A stretch of 15,736 nt of DNA from Bacillota bacterium (lineage in GTDB: Bacteria > Bacillota > Clostridia > Christensenellales > Aristaeellaceae), in assembly GCA_009787135.1 (NCBI GenBank), contig WRGP01000222.1, positions 1-15,736 of the forward strand, written 5' to 3'. The notes under the pieces were generated by a model, which worked only from the letters and a program-made list of their open reading frames with translations, was not told the DNA's origin and searched no databases. This document shows positions 6,898-14,591 of this stretch, in pieces; the first letter of the stretch is position 1, and every line of letters starts with the position of its first letter. The position numbers and the translations under genes are program-made.

Positions 6898-6931
6898 TCT
6901 ATTCGTAAAAGTCTTCTTTTGCGAATAGATT
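6896..6931. repeat. 36-bp near-perfect palindrome, candidate recombination site or operator
   Basis: The left arm AATCTATTCGTAAAAG (6896-6911) and right arm CTTTTGCGAATAGATT (6916-6931) are inverted copies with one mismatch in 16, around the centre TCTT. Tyrosine recombinases bind paired inverted arms flanking a short core, and this lies directly upstream of such a gene, touching its -35 box. It could be the enzyme's own target, an autorepression operator, or a site for another regulator. No second copy was seen in the window. Confidence 0.6.
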
Positions 6932-7003
6932 TAACGCGCTACATCTCATGCGAAGAAAAAAGGCTTGTTGGTTTGGCCAAACGGTCGCGTTATTGGGAAA
7001 CAT

Positions 7004-7477
7004 TCACTCCGCCTTCTCTTCCGCCTTCAAACTGCTCAGATATTCCTGAACAGCGGCTTTCGCCAACGCATCGCACCGGTTATTATCCGCGTTGTCCGCG
7101 TGGCCGGCAACCTTCACAAACTTGACCTCATGCCCATGTTTTTTGATGGACATCAGCAGAATCCTCCATAGATCCTGATTTTCCACAGGCTGCCTGGCGG
7201 CGTTCTTCCACCCGTTTGCCTGCCAGTTATCGATCCAGCCCTTTTCAAACGCGTTGACAAGGTACGCCGAATCAGAACAGACCGTTACCCTGCACGGCGT
7301 CTTCAGCGCCGCGAGCCCCTCAATGACCCCCATCATCTCCATGCGGTTGTTGGTGGTGCCCGCCACAGAACCGCTCATTTCCATCACGTGTTCGCCGTAC
7401 CGCAGCAGCGCGGCCCACCCGCCCGGGCCCGGATTGCCCGAGCAGGCGCCGTCCGTGTAGAGGGTTACTTCTTTCAT
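7004..7477 (-). CDS. rnhA: Ribonuclease HI
   Basis: A 157-residue single-domain enzyme, the usual length (E. coli 155), which cuts the RNA strand of RNA-DNA hybrids. The four metal-binding acids are present: Asp9 (TDGACSGNPGPGG), Glu47 (NNRMEM), Asp69 (SDSAYL) and Asp136 (RCDALA), plus the catalytic-loop His126 (AGHADN). The basic-protrusion region (about 80-100: WIDNWQANGWKN) is also present. The ATG at 7477 is chosen over the longer frame to 7519 because AGGGTGA lies 5 nt upstream and the family begins here. The ribosome site lies at the end of proC, only 5 bp away, suggesting translational coupling. The last gene of the hflX run; no strong terminator follows. Confidence 0.95.
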   Translation of the reverse strand: MKEVTLYTDGACSGNPGPGGWAALLRYGEHVMEMSGSVAGTTNNRMEMMGVIEGLAALKTPCRVTVCSDSAYLVNAFEKGWIDNWQANGWKNAARQPVENQDLWRILLMSIKKHGHEVKFVKVAGHADNADNNRCDALAKAAVQEYLSSLKAEEKAE

Positions 7478-7482
7478 ATATG

Positions 7483-8277
7483 TCACCCTTTCTCCAATCC
7501 CCGCACCTTCCTCACGCAAGCGTCCACCGCGTCCATCACGCCGGCGCGCAGGCCGCCCTTTTCCAGCGCGTAGACCGCCTCAATGGTCGTTCCGCCGGGC
7601 GAACAGACCGCGTCCTTGAGCGCGGCGGGATGTTCCCCCGTCTCCAGCACCATGCGGCCCGCGCCCACCATGGTCTGGCTGGCCAAGGTATATGCCAGAT
7701 CCCTTGGCAGCCCATGCCGGACGCCCGCGTCCGCCAGCGCCTCGATGAACAGGTACGCATACGCCGGCCCGCTGCCGCAAATGCCCGTCACCGCGTCAAA
7801 GAGCGCCTCCGGCACGACCGCCACACGGCCGCAGGCGGACAGCGCCCGCGACAGGGCCTCAAAGCGCGCTGGTTCTATCGTGTGATTGGCCGCCATGGCG
7901 ATCACCCCTTCGCCAACCAGCGCCGGGGTGTTTGGCATGGCCCTGACGATGCCGGCCGCCTTCGGCAGCGCCTGCGCGAGCATTGCCTGGGTCCAGCCCG
8001 TGACAATGGACAGGATATCGCCCATGGCTTCTACTTCCTTGGATAGCTGCTCCAGCAGGGCCTTCGTATCCTTGGGCTTGACGGCCAGCACGATGGTGCC
8101 GGCCTGCCTTGCCAATTGGGCGGCGCTCCCGGCCGTTTGCACGCCAAGTTCCCTGGCGGCATCCATGCGCGCCTGGCTTATATCAAACGCGGTCAGATCC
8201 GCCGGGGACATTCCCCCGCTGATCATTCCCCGCATCAATGCGGAGGCCATGTTGCCCGCACCGATAAAACCGATCAT
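7483..8277 (-). CDS. proC: Pyrroline-5-carboxylate reductase
   Basis: A 264-residue cytosolic enzyme that reduces pyrroline-5-carboxylate to proline with NAD(P)H, the last step of proline synthesis. The Rossmann motif GFIGAGNMASAL opens the protein (residues 3-14), VRAMPNTPALVGEG marks the substrate-side segment, and the helical dimer domain contains GSGPAYAYLFIEALADAG and the C-terminal SPGGTT signature region. Length is normal (E. coli 269). ATG at 8277 is chosen; a GTG one codon upstream is also possible, and the ribosome site (AAGGAAG) is weak and distant. It lies 16 bp after the D,D-carboxypeptidase gene and 5 bp before rnhA, so it is probably inside one operon. Proline synthesis has no clear link to its neighbours. 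Confidence 0.95.
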   Translation of the reverse strand: MIGFIGAGNMASALMRGMISGGMSPADLTAFDISQARMDAARELGVQTAGSAAQLARQAGTIVLAVKPKDTKALLEQLSKEVEAMGDILSIVTGWTQAMLAQALPKAAGIVRAMPNTPALVGEGVIAMAANHTIEPARFEALSRALSACGRVAVVPEALFDAVTGICGSGPAYAYLFIEALADAGVRHGLPRDLAYTLASQTMVGAGRMVLETGEHPAALKDAVCSPGGTTIEAVYALEKGGLRAGVMDAVDACVRKVRGLEKG

Positions 8278-8293
8278 CACAATCACTTCTTCC

Positions 8294-9085
8294 TTATTTT
8301 GGTGTGTCCAATTCCCACTCACCGCGCAAAACCGCCAGGCGTTCGGCCGTAAACGCTTCCAGCGTATACCCCATATCCGCCATATACTCCGCGACCTCCG
8401 CCCCCACATACCGCAGATGCCACGGCTCAAAGGCGATCCCCGTCTCCGCTTCCTTGCCCTCCGGATAGCGCAGGATGAACCCAAAGCGGCCGCAATTGGC
8501 CGCCATCCACTGCGCTTCGGGCGTCTTGGCGAAGTTGGCGTTGAACTTGGAGCCGATCCATGCCTTGCTGATGACATCCATGCCAAGGCCCGTTTGGTGG
8601 TCGGACGCGCCCTCCTTCTGCACCAGGCCGTCGTCCTTGCCGCCATTCTTCTTAAGCCGGTTATAATACATAACCTCCTGCGTGCGGTAATCACGATACG
8701 CGTTGTGCAGGTATAAATAGACGCCCTCCGCTTCCGCGGCGTCAAACATCCGCCGAAGGGCCTCGCTGGCCACATCGCGCAGCATCATCGCGGAGCTGGA
8801 CACCTTGCGCACCGTCGCTTTGACCAGCGTGCTTTCGTCGGGATACGATTTGTCCAGCAAAAACTCTCTGTTCACCAGGCGCAGCACATCCAGCGGATCT
8901 TCCAGTATTGCCCGGGGAATGGGATAGGTCCACACTCCCTCATCCCCCGCCGCCGGCGCCTCCGCCGGCGCCGGGGCGCCGAAGCTAAAAGCGGATGGTA
9001 TGCCAGCCTCCCCGGCGGCAGCCGCGCCCGCAAAACCACAGAGCAAGCATAACACGCCCGCCAGCGCGATGATCGTCTTTTTCAT
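8294..9085 (-). CDS. D-alanyl-D-alanine carboxypeptidase, M15B/VanY family (copy 1)
   Basis: A 263-residue protein with a clear signal peptide (MKKTIIALAGVLCLLCGFAG, then Ala-rich site) followed by a Pro/Ala-rich linker (about 25-50), so it acts outside the membrane on peptidoglycan stem peptides, removing terminal D-Ala. Zinc ligands are visible: His163 and Asp170 in SDHQTGLGMD and His223 in FEPWHLRYVG, with Glu220 as catalytic base. The substrate-side YRDYRTQ segment is at 130-136. AGGAGG precedes the ATG by 5 nt. It follows a related gene (9095-9772) by 9 bp: a tandem pair. Whether it is constitutive cell-wall maturation or linked to glycopeptide response cannot be told; no vanHAX-type genes are here. 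Confidence 0.9.
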   Translation of the reverse strand: MKKTIIALAGVLCLLCGFAGAAAAGEAGIPSAFSFGAPAPAEAPAAGDEGVWTYPIPRAILEDPLDVLRLVNREFLLDKSYPDESTLVKATVRKVSSSAMMLRDVASEALRRMFDAAEAEGVYLYLHNAYRDYRTQEVMYYNRLKKNGGKDDGLVQKEGASDHQTGLGMDVISKAWIGSKFNANFAKTPEAQWMAANCGRFGFILRYPEGKEAETGIAFEPWHLRYVGAEVAEYMADMGYTLEAFTAERLAVLRGEWELDTPK

Positions 9086-9094
9086 GTGTTCCTC

Positions 9095-9772
9095 CTATTC
9101 ATACGCTGCCTCCGCCATCTCCATAAGCAGATGGTATTCCTCAAACGTAATGTCCAGCGCGTACACCTGCATGGCGGCCTCCACGCCGACATACCGCAGG
9201 TGCCATGGCTCCCAGGCGTACCCGGTGATCTTGGTCTTGCCCTGCGGATAGCGGATGATAAACCCGTAGCGCTGCGCGTTCTCCGCGACCCATTTCCCTT
9301 CGGGCGACTCGGCAAACGCCCGCGAGAGGCCCTTTTTCAGCGTGGTCTGCCCGTTGATATCCATGGCCAGCCCAAGCTGATGCTCGGATGTGCCGGCTGT
9401 CGCCACGGTGCGCATGGCCTGCCGCTCCCCCACCTCCGCCGCCTTGCTTTGGAAGAGGCGTTTTTGCGTGTAGTAGGAGCGATAGCCCGATACGGCATAG
9501 AGCGTGATACCCTCCCTTTGCGCCGCCTGGAAAAGCTTTTCCAGCGCGGCCGCCGCCTCCGGCCGAAGGGTTATGTTTTCCTCCTTGCCCGGCGCGGGCA
9601 ACACGTTCGGACGCACGAGCGGCTCCGGGACGTACGCAAAGCCAACGGGATGCTCGCGGTTGACCAGCAGCAGGACATGCTCCGCGTCGCCCGGCGGGAT
9701 ACTCCCGCCCATGCCCGTAACCGCCAGAATAAACGCCAGCACCGCGGACAAAGACCTGGCTTCCAACCCCAT
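9095..9772 (-). CDS. D-alanyl-D-alanine carboxypeptidase, M15B/VanY family (copy 2)
   Basis: A 225-residue relative of the next gene. It has an N-terminal hydrophobic stretch (about 8-24) that is a signal peptide or anchor, LLLVNREHP (34-42) as in the family, SGYRSYYTQ (95-103), zinc ligands His131 and Asp138 in SEHQLGLAMD, and WEPWHLRYVG with Glu188 and His191. All catalytic residues are intact, so both copies should be active. The linker seen in copy 1 is missing. Differences are spread over the whole length, so the duplication is old. GAGGGGGA lies just before the ATG at 9772, with rather short spacing. It starts 33 bp after hflX ends. Confidence 0.88.
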   Translation of the reverse strand: MGLEARSLSAVLAFILAVTGMGGSIPPGDAEHVLLLVNREHPVGFAYVPEPLVRPNVLPAPGKEENITLRPEAAAALEKLFQAAQREGITLYAVSGYRSYYTQKRLFQSKAAEVGERQAMRTVATAGTSEHQLGLAMDINGQTTLKKGLSRAFAESPEGKWVAENAQRYGFIIRYPQGKTKITGYAWEPWHLRYVGVEAAMQVYALDITFEEYHLLMEMAEAAYE

Positions 9773-9805
9773 TCCCCCTCATGTCTTTTGTATTGACCTT
9801 CCATT

Positions 9806-11581
9806 CTATTCCACCTGTTCCATTGGACGAAGCGCGCCTTGTCCAAGTTCCATCAGCACGCGATCCAGCAGTACCTTCTCAAGCTGAACCGTTACAAGCG
9901 TGCCGTCCTCCGCATACTGCTCATCCAGCACCAGACCGCCGTCATGCAGCCTGGATAGCAGCGTGCCGCGGGCATAGGGAACCAACAGTCGGACGGTATG
10001 TTTTGAGGCCGTCAGCCGCGCCACGATCTCCCGGGTCAACGCTTCGGCGCCTTCCCCCGTTCGGGCGGACAGGGCCAGGCTCCCCGCCATCGGCGGCTCC
10101 TCTTCCACCTTGTCCATTTTGTTCAGCACGTTGATCATGGGCTTTTCGCGCACGCCCAGTTCCGCGAGCACCTGCAGAACGACCTCCTGCTGGCCGTACA
10201 CGTCCTTTGAAGACGCGTCGTTCACGATCACCAGCAGATCGGCCAGCACAGCCTCCTCCAAAGTGGAACGAAACGCGTCCACCAACGCGTGAGGCAGCTT
10301 GCGGATAAAGCCCACCGTGTCCACAAGCAGAAACTCCCCGCCTTCGGCCATGGGCACGCGGCGCGTCACAGGGTCCAGGGTGACAAACAGCTTGTCTTCC
10401 GCAAGGGCGTCCGCGCCGGAGAGCAGGTTCAGCAGCGTGGATTTGCCCGTGTTGGTATACCCTACAAGCGCGACAACCGGGATTTCGCGCTTATCCCTGC
10501 GGGAGCGCTGGGTAACCCGCTGGCGGGCAAGTTCGGCGACCTCGGCGCGCAAATCGGCAAGGCGCCTTCGGATGCGCCGCCGGCTGACTTCCAGCTTTGT
10601 TTCGCCCGGACCGCGCGTGCCAATGCCGCCGCCAAGCCGTGACAGCGACACACCCTCGCCGATCAGGCGCGGAAGCTGGTAGGCAAGCTGGGCCATTTCC
10701 ACTTGCAGCTTGCCCGCGTGCGACCGCGCGCGCTGCGCGAAGATGTCCAAGATGAGCGTGGTGCGGTCTATGATCTTCGCGCCCACGATCCTTTCCAGGT
10801 TGCGGGTTTGGCTGCCGGTCAGCTCGTCGTCCACGATCACCAGATCGCAGTCCAAGCCCTGCGCGTCCAGCGCGAGGCGCTCGGCCTTGCCGCTGCCGAT
10901 ATAGGTCGCGTTGTCGGGCTTGTCGCGCTTTTGCAGCAGGATATCAACGACCTGCGCGCCCGCGGTCTCCGCCAGGGAGCGGAGTTCCTCCAGGGATTCA
11001 ATGCTTTCCACGCCCACGAGAATGGCGCGCTCAGGGCCCGATTCTTCCTCCTGGCTGCCGCGCTGCAGGAGACGGTCGCTTTCCTCAATCCGCCGCATCC
11101 ATTCCGCCTGCGGCATCTGCGAGAGCGCGATGACGCCCGTGACCTCCGTCTGCAAAGCGCCGTTTACCCTTTCGCCCAGGAACCCCGCCTGTATGCCCGT
11201 GGCAAGGCCGTTGACGACGCCAATGGCGGCCATGGCGTCAAGCTTCAGGCTGATGAGCGCCTGCAAATCCACCTCCGAAAGCTCCGGCGTCCCGCCGGGG
11301 TGCGTATGGATGCACCGCACGCCGGACAGGCGTTTCAGGCTCCTGCGCAGCCGCACTTCCGGCAGGGGGACGCTGTCATTTTTGCCAATGGTGACGTCCA
11401 GCACATCCCCGGGCCGGCTGATGTAGACGGACACCTCGCGCCGGAGCTGCGCGGTAAACCCCGCGAGCTTGCTCACGAGCTCCGGCGGCGCGAAAGTATC
11501 CTCGTCGAATTCCATGTCATACAGGGCGTCCATTTGCGCAAGGAGCGTCTCGCGGATGCCCTCCGTGTTGCCGTGTACCAT
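9806..11581 (-). CDS. hflX: HflX ribosome-associated GTPase with N-terminal JAMM-like extension
   Basis: A 591-residue protein; standard HflX is about 420. Residues about 183-591 are ordinary HflX: the N-terminal nucleotide-binding-like domain (YIGSGKAERLA 227-237), the linker GGGIGTRGPGETKLEVSRRR (317-336), then the GTPase domain with P-loop GYTNTGKST (374-382), DTVGF (421-425), NKMD (487-490) and SARTG (505-509). HflX splits and rescues stalled 70S/100S ribosomes and in some Gram-positives gives macrolide-lincosamide resistance. The first 180 residues are extra and carry HTHPGGTPELSEVD (92-105), which fits the JAMM metal-site pattern HxH-x7-S-x2-D, with Glu49 as the possible upstream acid. 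AAGGAG precedes the ATG. No clear consensus promoter was found in 11582-11720. First gene of the hflX-rnhA run. Confidence 0.95.
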   Translation of the reverse strand: MVHGNTEGIRETLLAQMDALYDMEFDEDTFAPPELVSKLAGFTAQLRREVSVYISRPGDVLDVTIGKNDSVPLPEVRLRRSLKRLSGVRCIHTHPGGTPELSEVDLQALISLKLDAMAAIGVVNGLATGIQAGFLGERVNGALQTEVTGVIALSQMPQAEWMRRIEESDRLLQRGSQEEESGPERAILVGVESIESLEELRSLAETAGAQVVDILLQKRDKPDNATYIGSGKAERLALDAQGLDCDLVIVDDELTGSQTRNLERIVGAKIIDRTTLILDIFAQRARSHAGKLQVEMAQLAYQLPRLIGEGVSLSRLGGGIGTRGPGETKLEVSRRRIRRRLADLRAEVAELARQRVTQRSRRDKREIPVVALVGYTNTGKSTLLNLLSGADALAEDKLFVTLDPVTRRVPMAEGGEFLLVDTVGFIRKLPHALVDAFRSTLEEAVLADLLVIVNDASSKDVYGQQEVVLQVLAELGVREKPMINVLNKMDKVEEEPPMAGSLALSARTGEGAEALTREIVARLTASKHTVRLLVPYARGTLLSRLHDGGLVLDEQYAEDGTLVTVQLEKVLLDRVLMELGQGALRPMEQVE

Positions 11582-11672
11582 AGGGCTCCTTCCCAGCCTA
11601 TAGGCGGCCGTTTCATCAAAGCTGTATTCGCCCGAATGTCACCCGTTCAAATTTGCAGACCACGCAAAGAAG

Positions 11673-11713
11673 GCTTTTCTTTGCTTCTTTCTTTTCCGCC
11701 GAAAAGAAAGAAG
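11673..11713. repeat. Double hairpin between beta-lactamase-like gene and hflX
   Basis: CTTCTTTCTTTTC (11684-11696) and GAAAAGAAAGAAG (11701-11713) form a perfect 13-bp inverted repeat around CGCC. Its left arm overlaps a second one, GCAAAGAA/TTCTTTGC (about 11673-11693), so the two are mutually exclusive. It lies 7 bp past the stop of the beta-lactamase-like gene and is probably a transcript end or processing site, though neither strand shows a proper T-run after the stem. The rest of 11582-11720 shows nothing else. Confidence 0.5.
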
Positions 11714-11720
11714 ACATCCC

Positions 11721-12827
11721 CTAGCCCGTTTTCCGCTTCCCCACCTGATCCAGCAGCGCCTTAATGCCGCTCTGCCCCGCCCTGTACAGCGGCCCGATAG
11801 CGTTCAGGCGCGCGCCATTTAAGAGCAGCACGGCCGTGGTGCCATTCTTTATGTCCATCCATGCCTCGCAAAGCGCGCCGTAAGCCGTGCCCTGATGTCC
11901 CCAGAACTCGCGCCCTTGCGCGAACACGCCCGCCTCCGCGCAGGCGACGCCAAGGCCGCGCCCCGCGTCACACATGACGCTGCCGATACGATTCTGCCGC
12001 ACGAACAAATCCGGGTCAGTCTCCGGCAGGGCCTGAAAAATCCTGAGCAGGTCCGGCGCGGAGATCATCAGCTTGCCGGCCGGGACGTTATAGTGGGCGC
12101 GCGGGTTCGGCGTTTCGTCCAAAGGCTGCGCGGCAATGGCGGCCGCTTCATACGCAAGCCGGCGGCCCGGCACGCGGTAACAGTTGGCCATACGATCCTT
12201 GCGGACAATGCGCTGCGGATGAAAAGACGCGTCTATGGAAAGCGGCGCGAAAAACGTTTGGCGGATGAAATCGTCAAATAGCATGCCGGTTGCCGCCTCG
12301 ATCAGCATGCCCACAACACCGGCGCCCAGGTTGCTGTACGCAAAACGGGTGCCCGGCGCGTAGGGCAGAAAACTTCGCGGCAGCAGGGTATCCAGCGGCA
12401 TGGCCTCCGGCGTAAACAGCACTGTATCGTAGAGCGGCGCGTCGCTTAGCGCCGCGGTGTGCGTGAGCAGCTGGCGCAGGGTAACGGGCCTTCCGGCGGA
12501 AAAGCCGAGCACTTCGGCAATATCGCCGTCCAGCGCAAGCTTCCCTTGCCGCACCAGGCGGAGCGCCGCCGCCGCGCCCAAAACCTTTGAAATGGAAGCG
12601 ACGCGAAAGATGGTATCCTGCCGCACCGGTACACTGTTTTCGCGCGTTTCTCCAATGACGGCGTCGCCGCCGCAAGCAAAAAACGGCGCCTCTCCCCTGC
12701 CCGCCGCCGCGGCGCTGTATCCTACCGGCGAATAGGGCGCGAGCGCCGAAGCCAAATCTTTTGCCGGCGGCATCAAGCGCAGCCGAAGCTTCAAAACGGT
12801 GCGCGCGGGCCTCGGTATGCTCTTCAT
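11721..12827 (-). CDS. Serine beta-lactamase-fold hydrolase (class C/AmpC-like, DD-peptidase/esterase family)
   Basis: A 368-residue member of the beta-lactamase/transpeptidase-like Pfam family. The three active-site motifs are present: SISK (Ser78-Lys81), YSN (Tyr164-Asn166) and HQG (311-313) in place of the KTG triad, as in many esterases and D-aminopeptidases of this fold. There is no signal peptide or membrane helix; the start is basic and amphipathic, so it appears cytoplasmic unless exported unusually. The ATG at 12827 is chosen because GGAGGCGGGG lies just upstream; an ATG six codons earlier lacks a better site. It follows the glycosyltransferase by 69 bp without a terminator, probably the same transcript. 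Substrate is unknown; a true antibiotic-resistance role is unlikely from the lack of export. Confidence 0.87.
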   Translation of the reverse strand: MKSIPRPARTVLKLRLRLMPPAKDLASALAPYSPVGYSAAAAGRGEAPFFACGGDAVIGETRENSVPVRQDTIFRVASISKVLGAAAALRLVRQGKLALDGDIAEVLGFSAGRPVTLRQLLTHTAALSDAPLYDTVLFTPEAMPLDTLLPRSFLPYAPGTRFAYSNLGAGVVGMLIEAATGMLFDDFIRQTFFAPLSIDASFHPQRIVRKDRMANCYRVPGRRLAYEAAAIAAQPLDETPNPRAHYNVPAGKLMISAPDLLRIFQALPETDPDLFVRQNRIGSVMCDAGRGLGVACAEAGVFAQGREFWGHQGTAYGALCEAWMDIKNGTTAVLLLNGARLNAIGPLYRAGQSGIKALLDQVGKRKTG

Positions 12828-12896
12828 CCCCGCCTCCCCTTCCACGGGCGCGCCATAGCATTCTCGCAGGGCTCATTCTCTTATCAAAGACACCGC

Positions 12897-14246
12897 TCAG
12901 GACGCGCCAACCGATTTGTGCCTTTTGATCTTGTGAGCGGTCTTGACCCACTTGTTTTGCAGGCGATGCCGGAAAAAACCGACGGTTTGCGCCAGCGAAA
13001 CATTGACAAGGTTTACCAAATCGCTCAGGAGAATAAACGGAAGCTGCCGCAGGCGGAACGCACGGTTGTTGTCCAGCTTCTCAGACCACCAATACAGCAG
13101 CACCAGGCTATAGAGAACAATCAGCATGGTCGGCGCGGCAAGCAGCGCGTACCGCCAGAACTCCGTGCCGGTATTGCCTGCCTTGATGCCCATTTTCGCC
13201 GCGTTGATAGCCGCGTTGATGGCGGAACCATAGAGGAGCGGGCGAATCGCCTGCAGCAAAAAGGATAGCAGGAAACTGAAGACCATGACAGGCCCTACCA
13301 TGGAGTACATGTACGTGAAAATGGAAATCGCTTCGGCAAAGGAAATTTTGCCGCCGAGCCACGCGGTTACCAGGCGCGGCGTGTTGCGCAGCGCCACAAA
13401 CCAATGGCCCTGCGCCCAGCGGAGCCTCTGCCGGAAGGACGCCACTATGTTGGTAGGCTTTTCATCGTAGATTCGCGCGACATGATTCCAAAGGATGCGC
13501 CCGCCGCTGAGCGTGACGTCCACCTGCATCTCAAAATCTTCTGTCAGCGACATGGCCGTCCACCCGCCCCGCGCTTTCACATAGCTTGTCCGAATGGCAA
13601 AGCCTGTCCCACCCGCCGAGGCGTTCAGCCCAAGCCTATACTTCGAGAGGTTCATAAAGCGGTTTGTGATGGTATAGTTTACATGATAAAACAGCGCGAC
13701 AAGCCCTTCACGGTTTTTGCTGCCCAAATAGCACTGGATGATCTCCGGCTCGCCTTCGCTTATGTACTGGCTGTTCACCTCGGACAGGATGTTCGCGTCC
13801 ATCAAATTGTCCGCGTCAAAGATCATCAGCAGGTCGTACCGCCCGGCATAGTCCGGCAAAGCGTCGAGCGCTTTGCGAAGGGCGATGGGCTTGCCCGTCG
13901 GCGCGTTTTGATTCTCTTTATGGGTTTCTATCACGTTGGCGCCAAGCGCGCGCGCGATGTCCGCGGTCTGATCCGTGCAATTGTCCGCGATAATATAGGT
14001 GTCGTATAGCGATTGGGGATAATCCAGCGAAGCAAGGCTGCGCACCATATCGGCAATGACCGCCTCTTCGTTATGCGCGGGCACAAGGATCAAAAAGCGC
14101 GCCTTTGGATCCTGCGCGGCATACGCGCGCGCGCCCGCCCGCTTGAAACCAAAAAGGCTAAGGTACAGATGATACGCCAGAAGGAGTGTCATCCATACGT
14201 TGGCAAACAGCACAAGCGCCTCTAAAAACCATGCGATTGTCTTCAT
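12897..14246 (-). CDS. Processive family 2 glycosyltransferase, membrane-bound (BcsA/HasA-like core)
   Basis: A 449-residue membrane enzyme that should add sugar units from an NDP-sugar on the cytoplasmic side and perhaps pass the polymer outward. There is an N-terminal helix (about 6-32), a GT-A catalytic domain (about 50-280) with Asp88 (IADNCTD), the DAD motif (144-146), TED (235-237) and QRLRW (273-277, the QxxRW signature of processive synthases), then three hydrophobic regions (about 305-335, 364-387, 402-425) and a basic tail. No PilZ domain is fused. The sugar and product (cellulose-, hyaluronan-, poly-GlcNAc-like, or a glycolipid) cannot be told. AAGGGAGG precedes the ATG by 4 nt. 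It is first in its transcript, behind an unusually long structured leader, with the hydrolase gene downstream. Confidence 0.9.
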   Translation of the reverse strand: MKTIAWFLEALVLFANVWMTLLLAYHLYLSLFGFKRAGARAYAAQDPKARFLILVPAHNEEAVIADMVRSLASLDYPQSLYDTYIIADNCTDQTADIARALGANVIETHKENQNAPTGKPIALRKALDALPDYAGRYDLLMIFDADNLMDANILSEVNSQYISEGEPEIIQCYLGSKNREGLVALFYHVNYTITNRFMNLSKYRLGLNASAGGTGFAIRTSYVKARGGWTAMSLTEDFEMQVDVTLSGGRILWNHVARIYDEKPTNIVASFRQRLRWAQGHWFVALRNTPRLVTAWLGGKISFAEAISIFTYMYSMVGPVMVFSFLLSFLLQAIRPLLYGSAINAAINAAKMGIKAGNTGTEFWRYALLAAPTMLIVLYSLVLLYWWSEKLDNNRAFRLRQLPFILLSDLVNLVNVSLAQTVGFFRHRLQNKWVKTAHKIKRHKSVGAS

Positions 14247-14591
14247 GCGGCCTCCCTTTTGCCCGGCAAACTGCTATAAAGCGACTTCATAGGCCAGCCA
14301 TGGCGCGGCCTTCTTTGGTATGATTGCCCATTTATGATCGCTTTACCCTTGCTGACGCCAACTTCAAAACCCCGGGGATTGTCAAAGGGCCTCAGCCCCT
14401 TGATTTGATTGCAATCCGGCATTGGCAGTTTCGCCCTGAAACGCCTGAAAATCCCTAAGGATTTTCCGCCTTGCGTCATTCCCCGAAAACCCGCGGCTTT
14501 TCAGAGGCTGACGTTCCCTGGCCCTGCCGCCCGCATGCACTGCACGTCGATTGCGCGCAAGTAACATGCGGTGCATACGGGGGCCGTGCGC
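14247..14591 (-). promoter_or_regulatory. Long structured 5' leader of the glycosyltransferase gene
   Basis: About 340 nt separate the promoter from the start codon, with no credible gene. On the minus strand it holds several hairpins: GAAAATCC/GGATTTTC with 4-nt loop (14447-14466); TCAAGGGGC-TGAG-GCCCTTTGA (14403-14382, one G-U pair); GGC(G)TTTC/GAAAC(T)GCC-type stem with one bulge (14424-14445); and CCGCATG/CATGCGG arms further upstream (about 14531-14572). This looks like a cis-acting RNA or a dispersed intergenic repeat. I compared it by eye with cyclic-di-GMP, ydaO, T-box, cobalamin and SAM leaders and recognised none. Confidence 0.45.

Noticed and set aside
6896..6931. Palindrome as the chromosomal dif site
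   Set aside because: dif sites have asymmetric 11-bp arms around a 6-bp centre and a conserved core; this one has nearly identical 16-bp arms and no dif-like core.
6954..6984. Terminator after rnhA (GTTTGGCCAAAC at 6971-6982 plus a T6 tract)
   Set aside because: The palindrome leaves only a 4-bp stem, and the T-run is about 10 nt further on; too weak to call, though it is the only candidate.
8278..8775. Upstream extension of the proC frame
   Set aside because: It lies antiparallel-frame over the D,D-carboxypeptidase gene on the same strand and gives an Arg/Trp-rich sequence with no domain; the ProC Rossmann motif begins at 8277.
10703..11764. Plus-strand open frame (353 codons) opposite hflX
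   Set aside because: Antisense to conserved HflX, no ribosome site or recognisable domain; shadow frame.
14243..14479. 78-codon minus-strand ORF in the glycosyltransferase leader
   Set aside because: No properly spaced ribosome site and overlap with several hairpins; more likely noncoding leader or repeat sequence.
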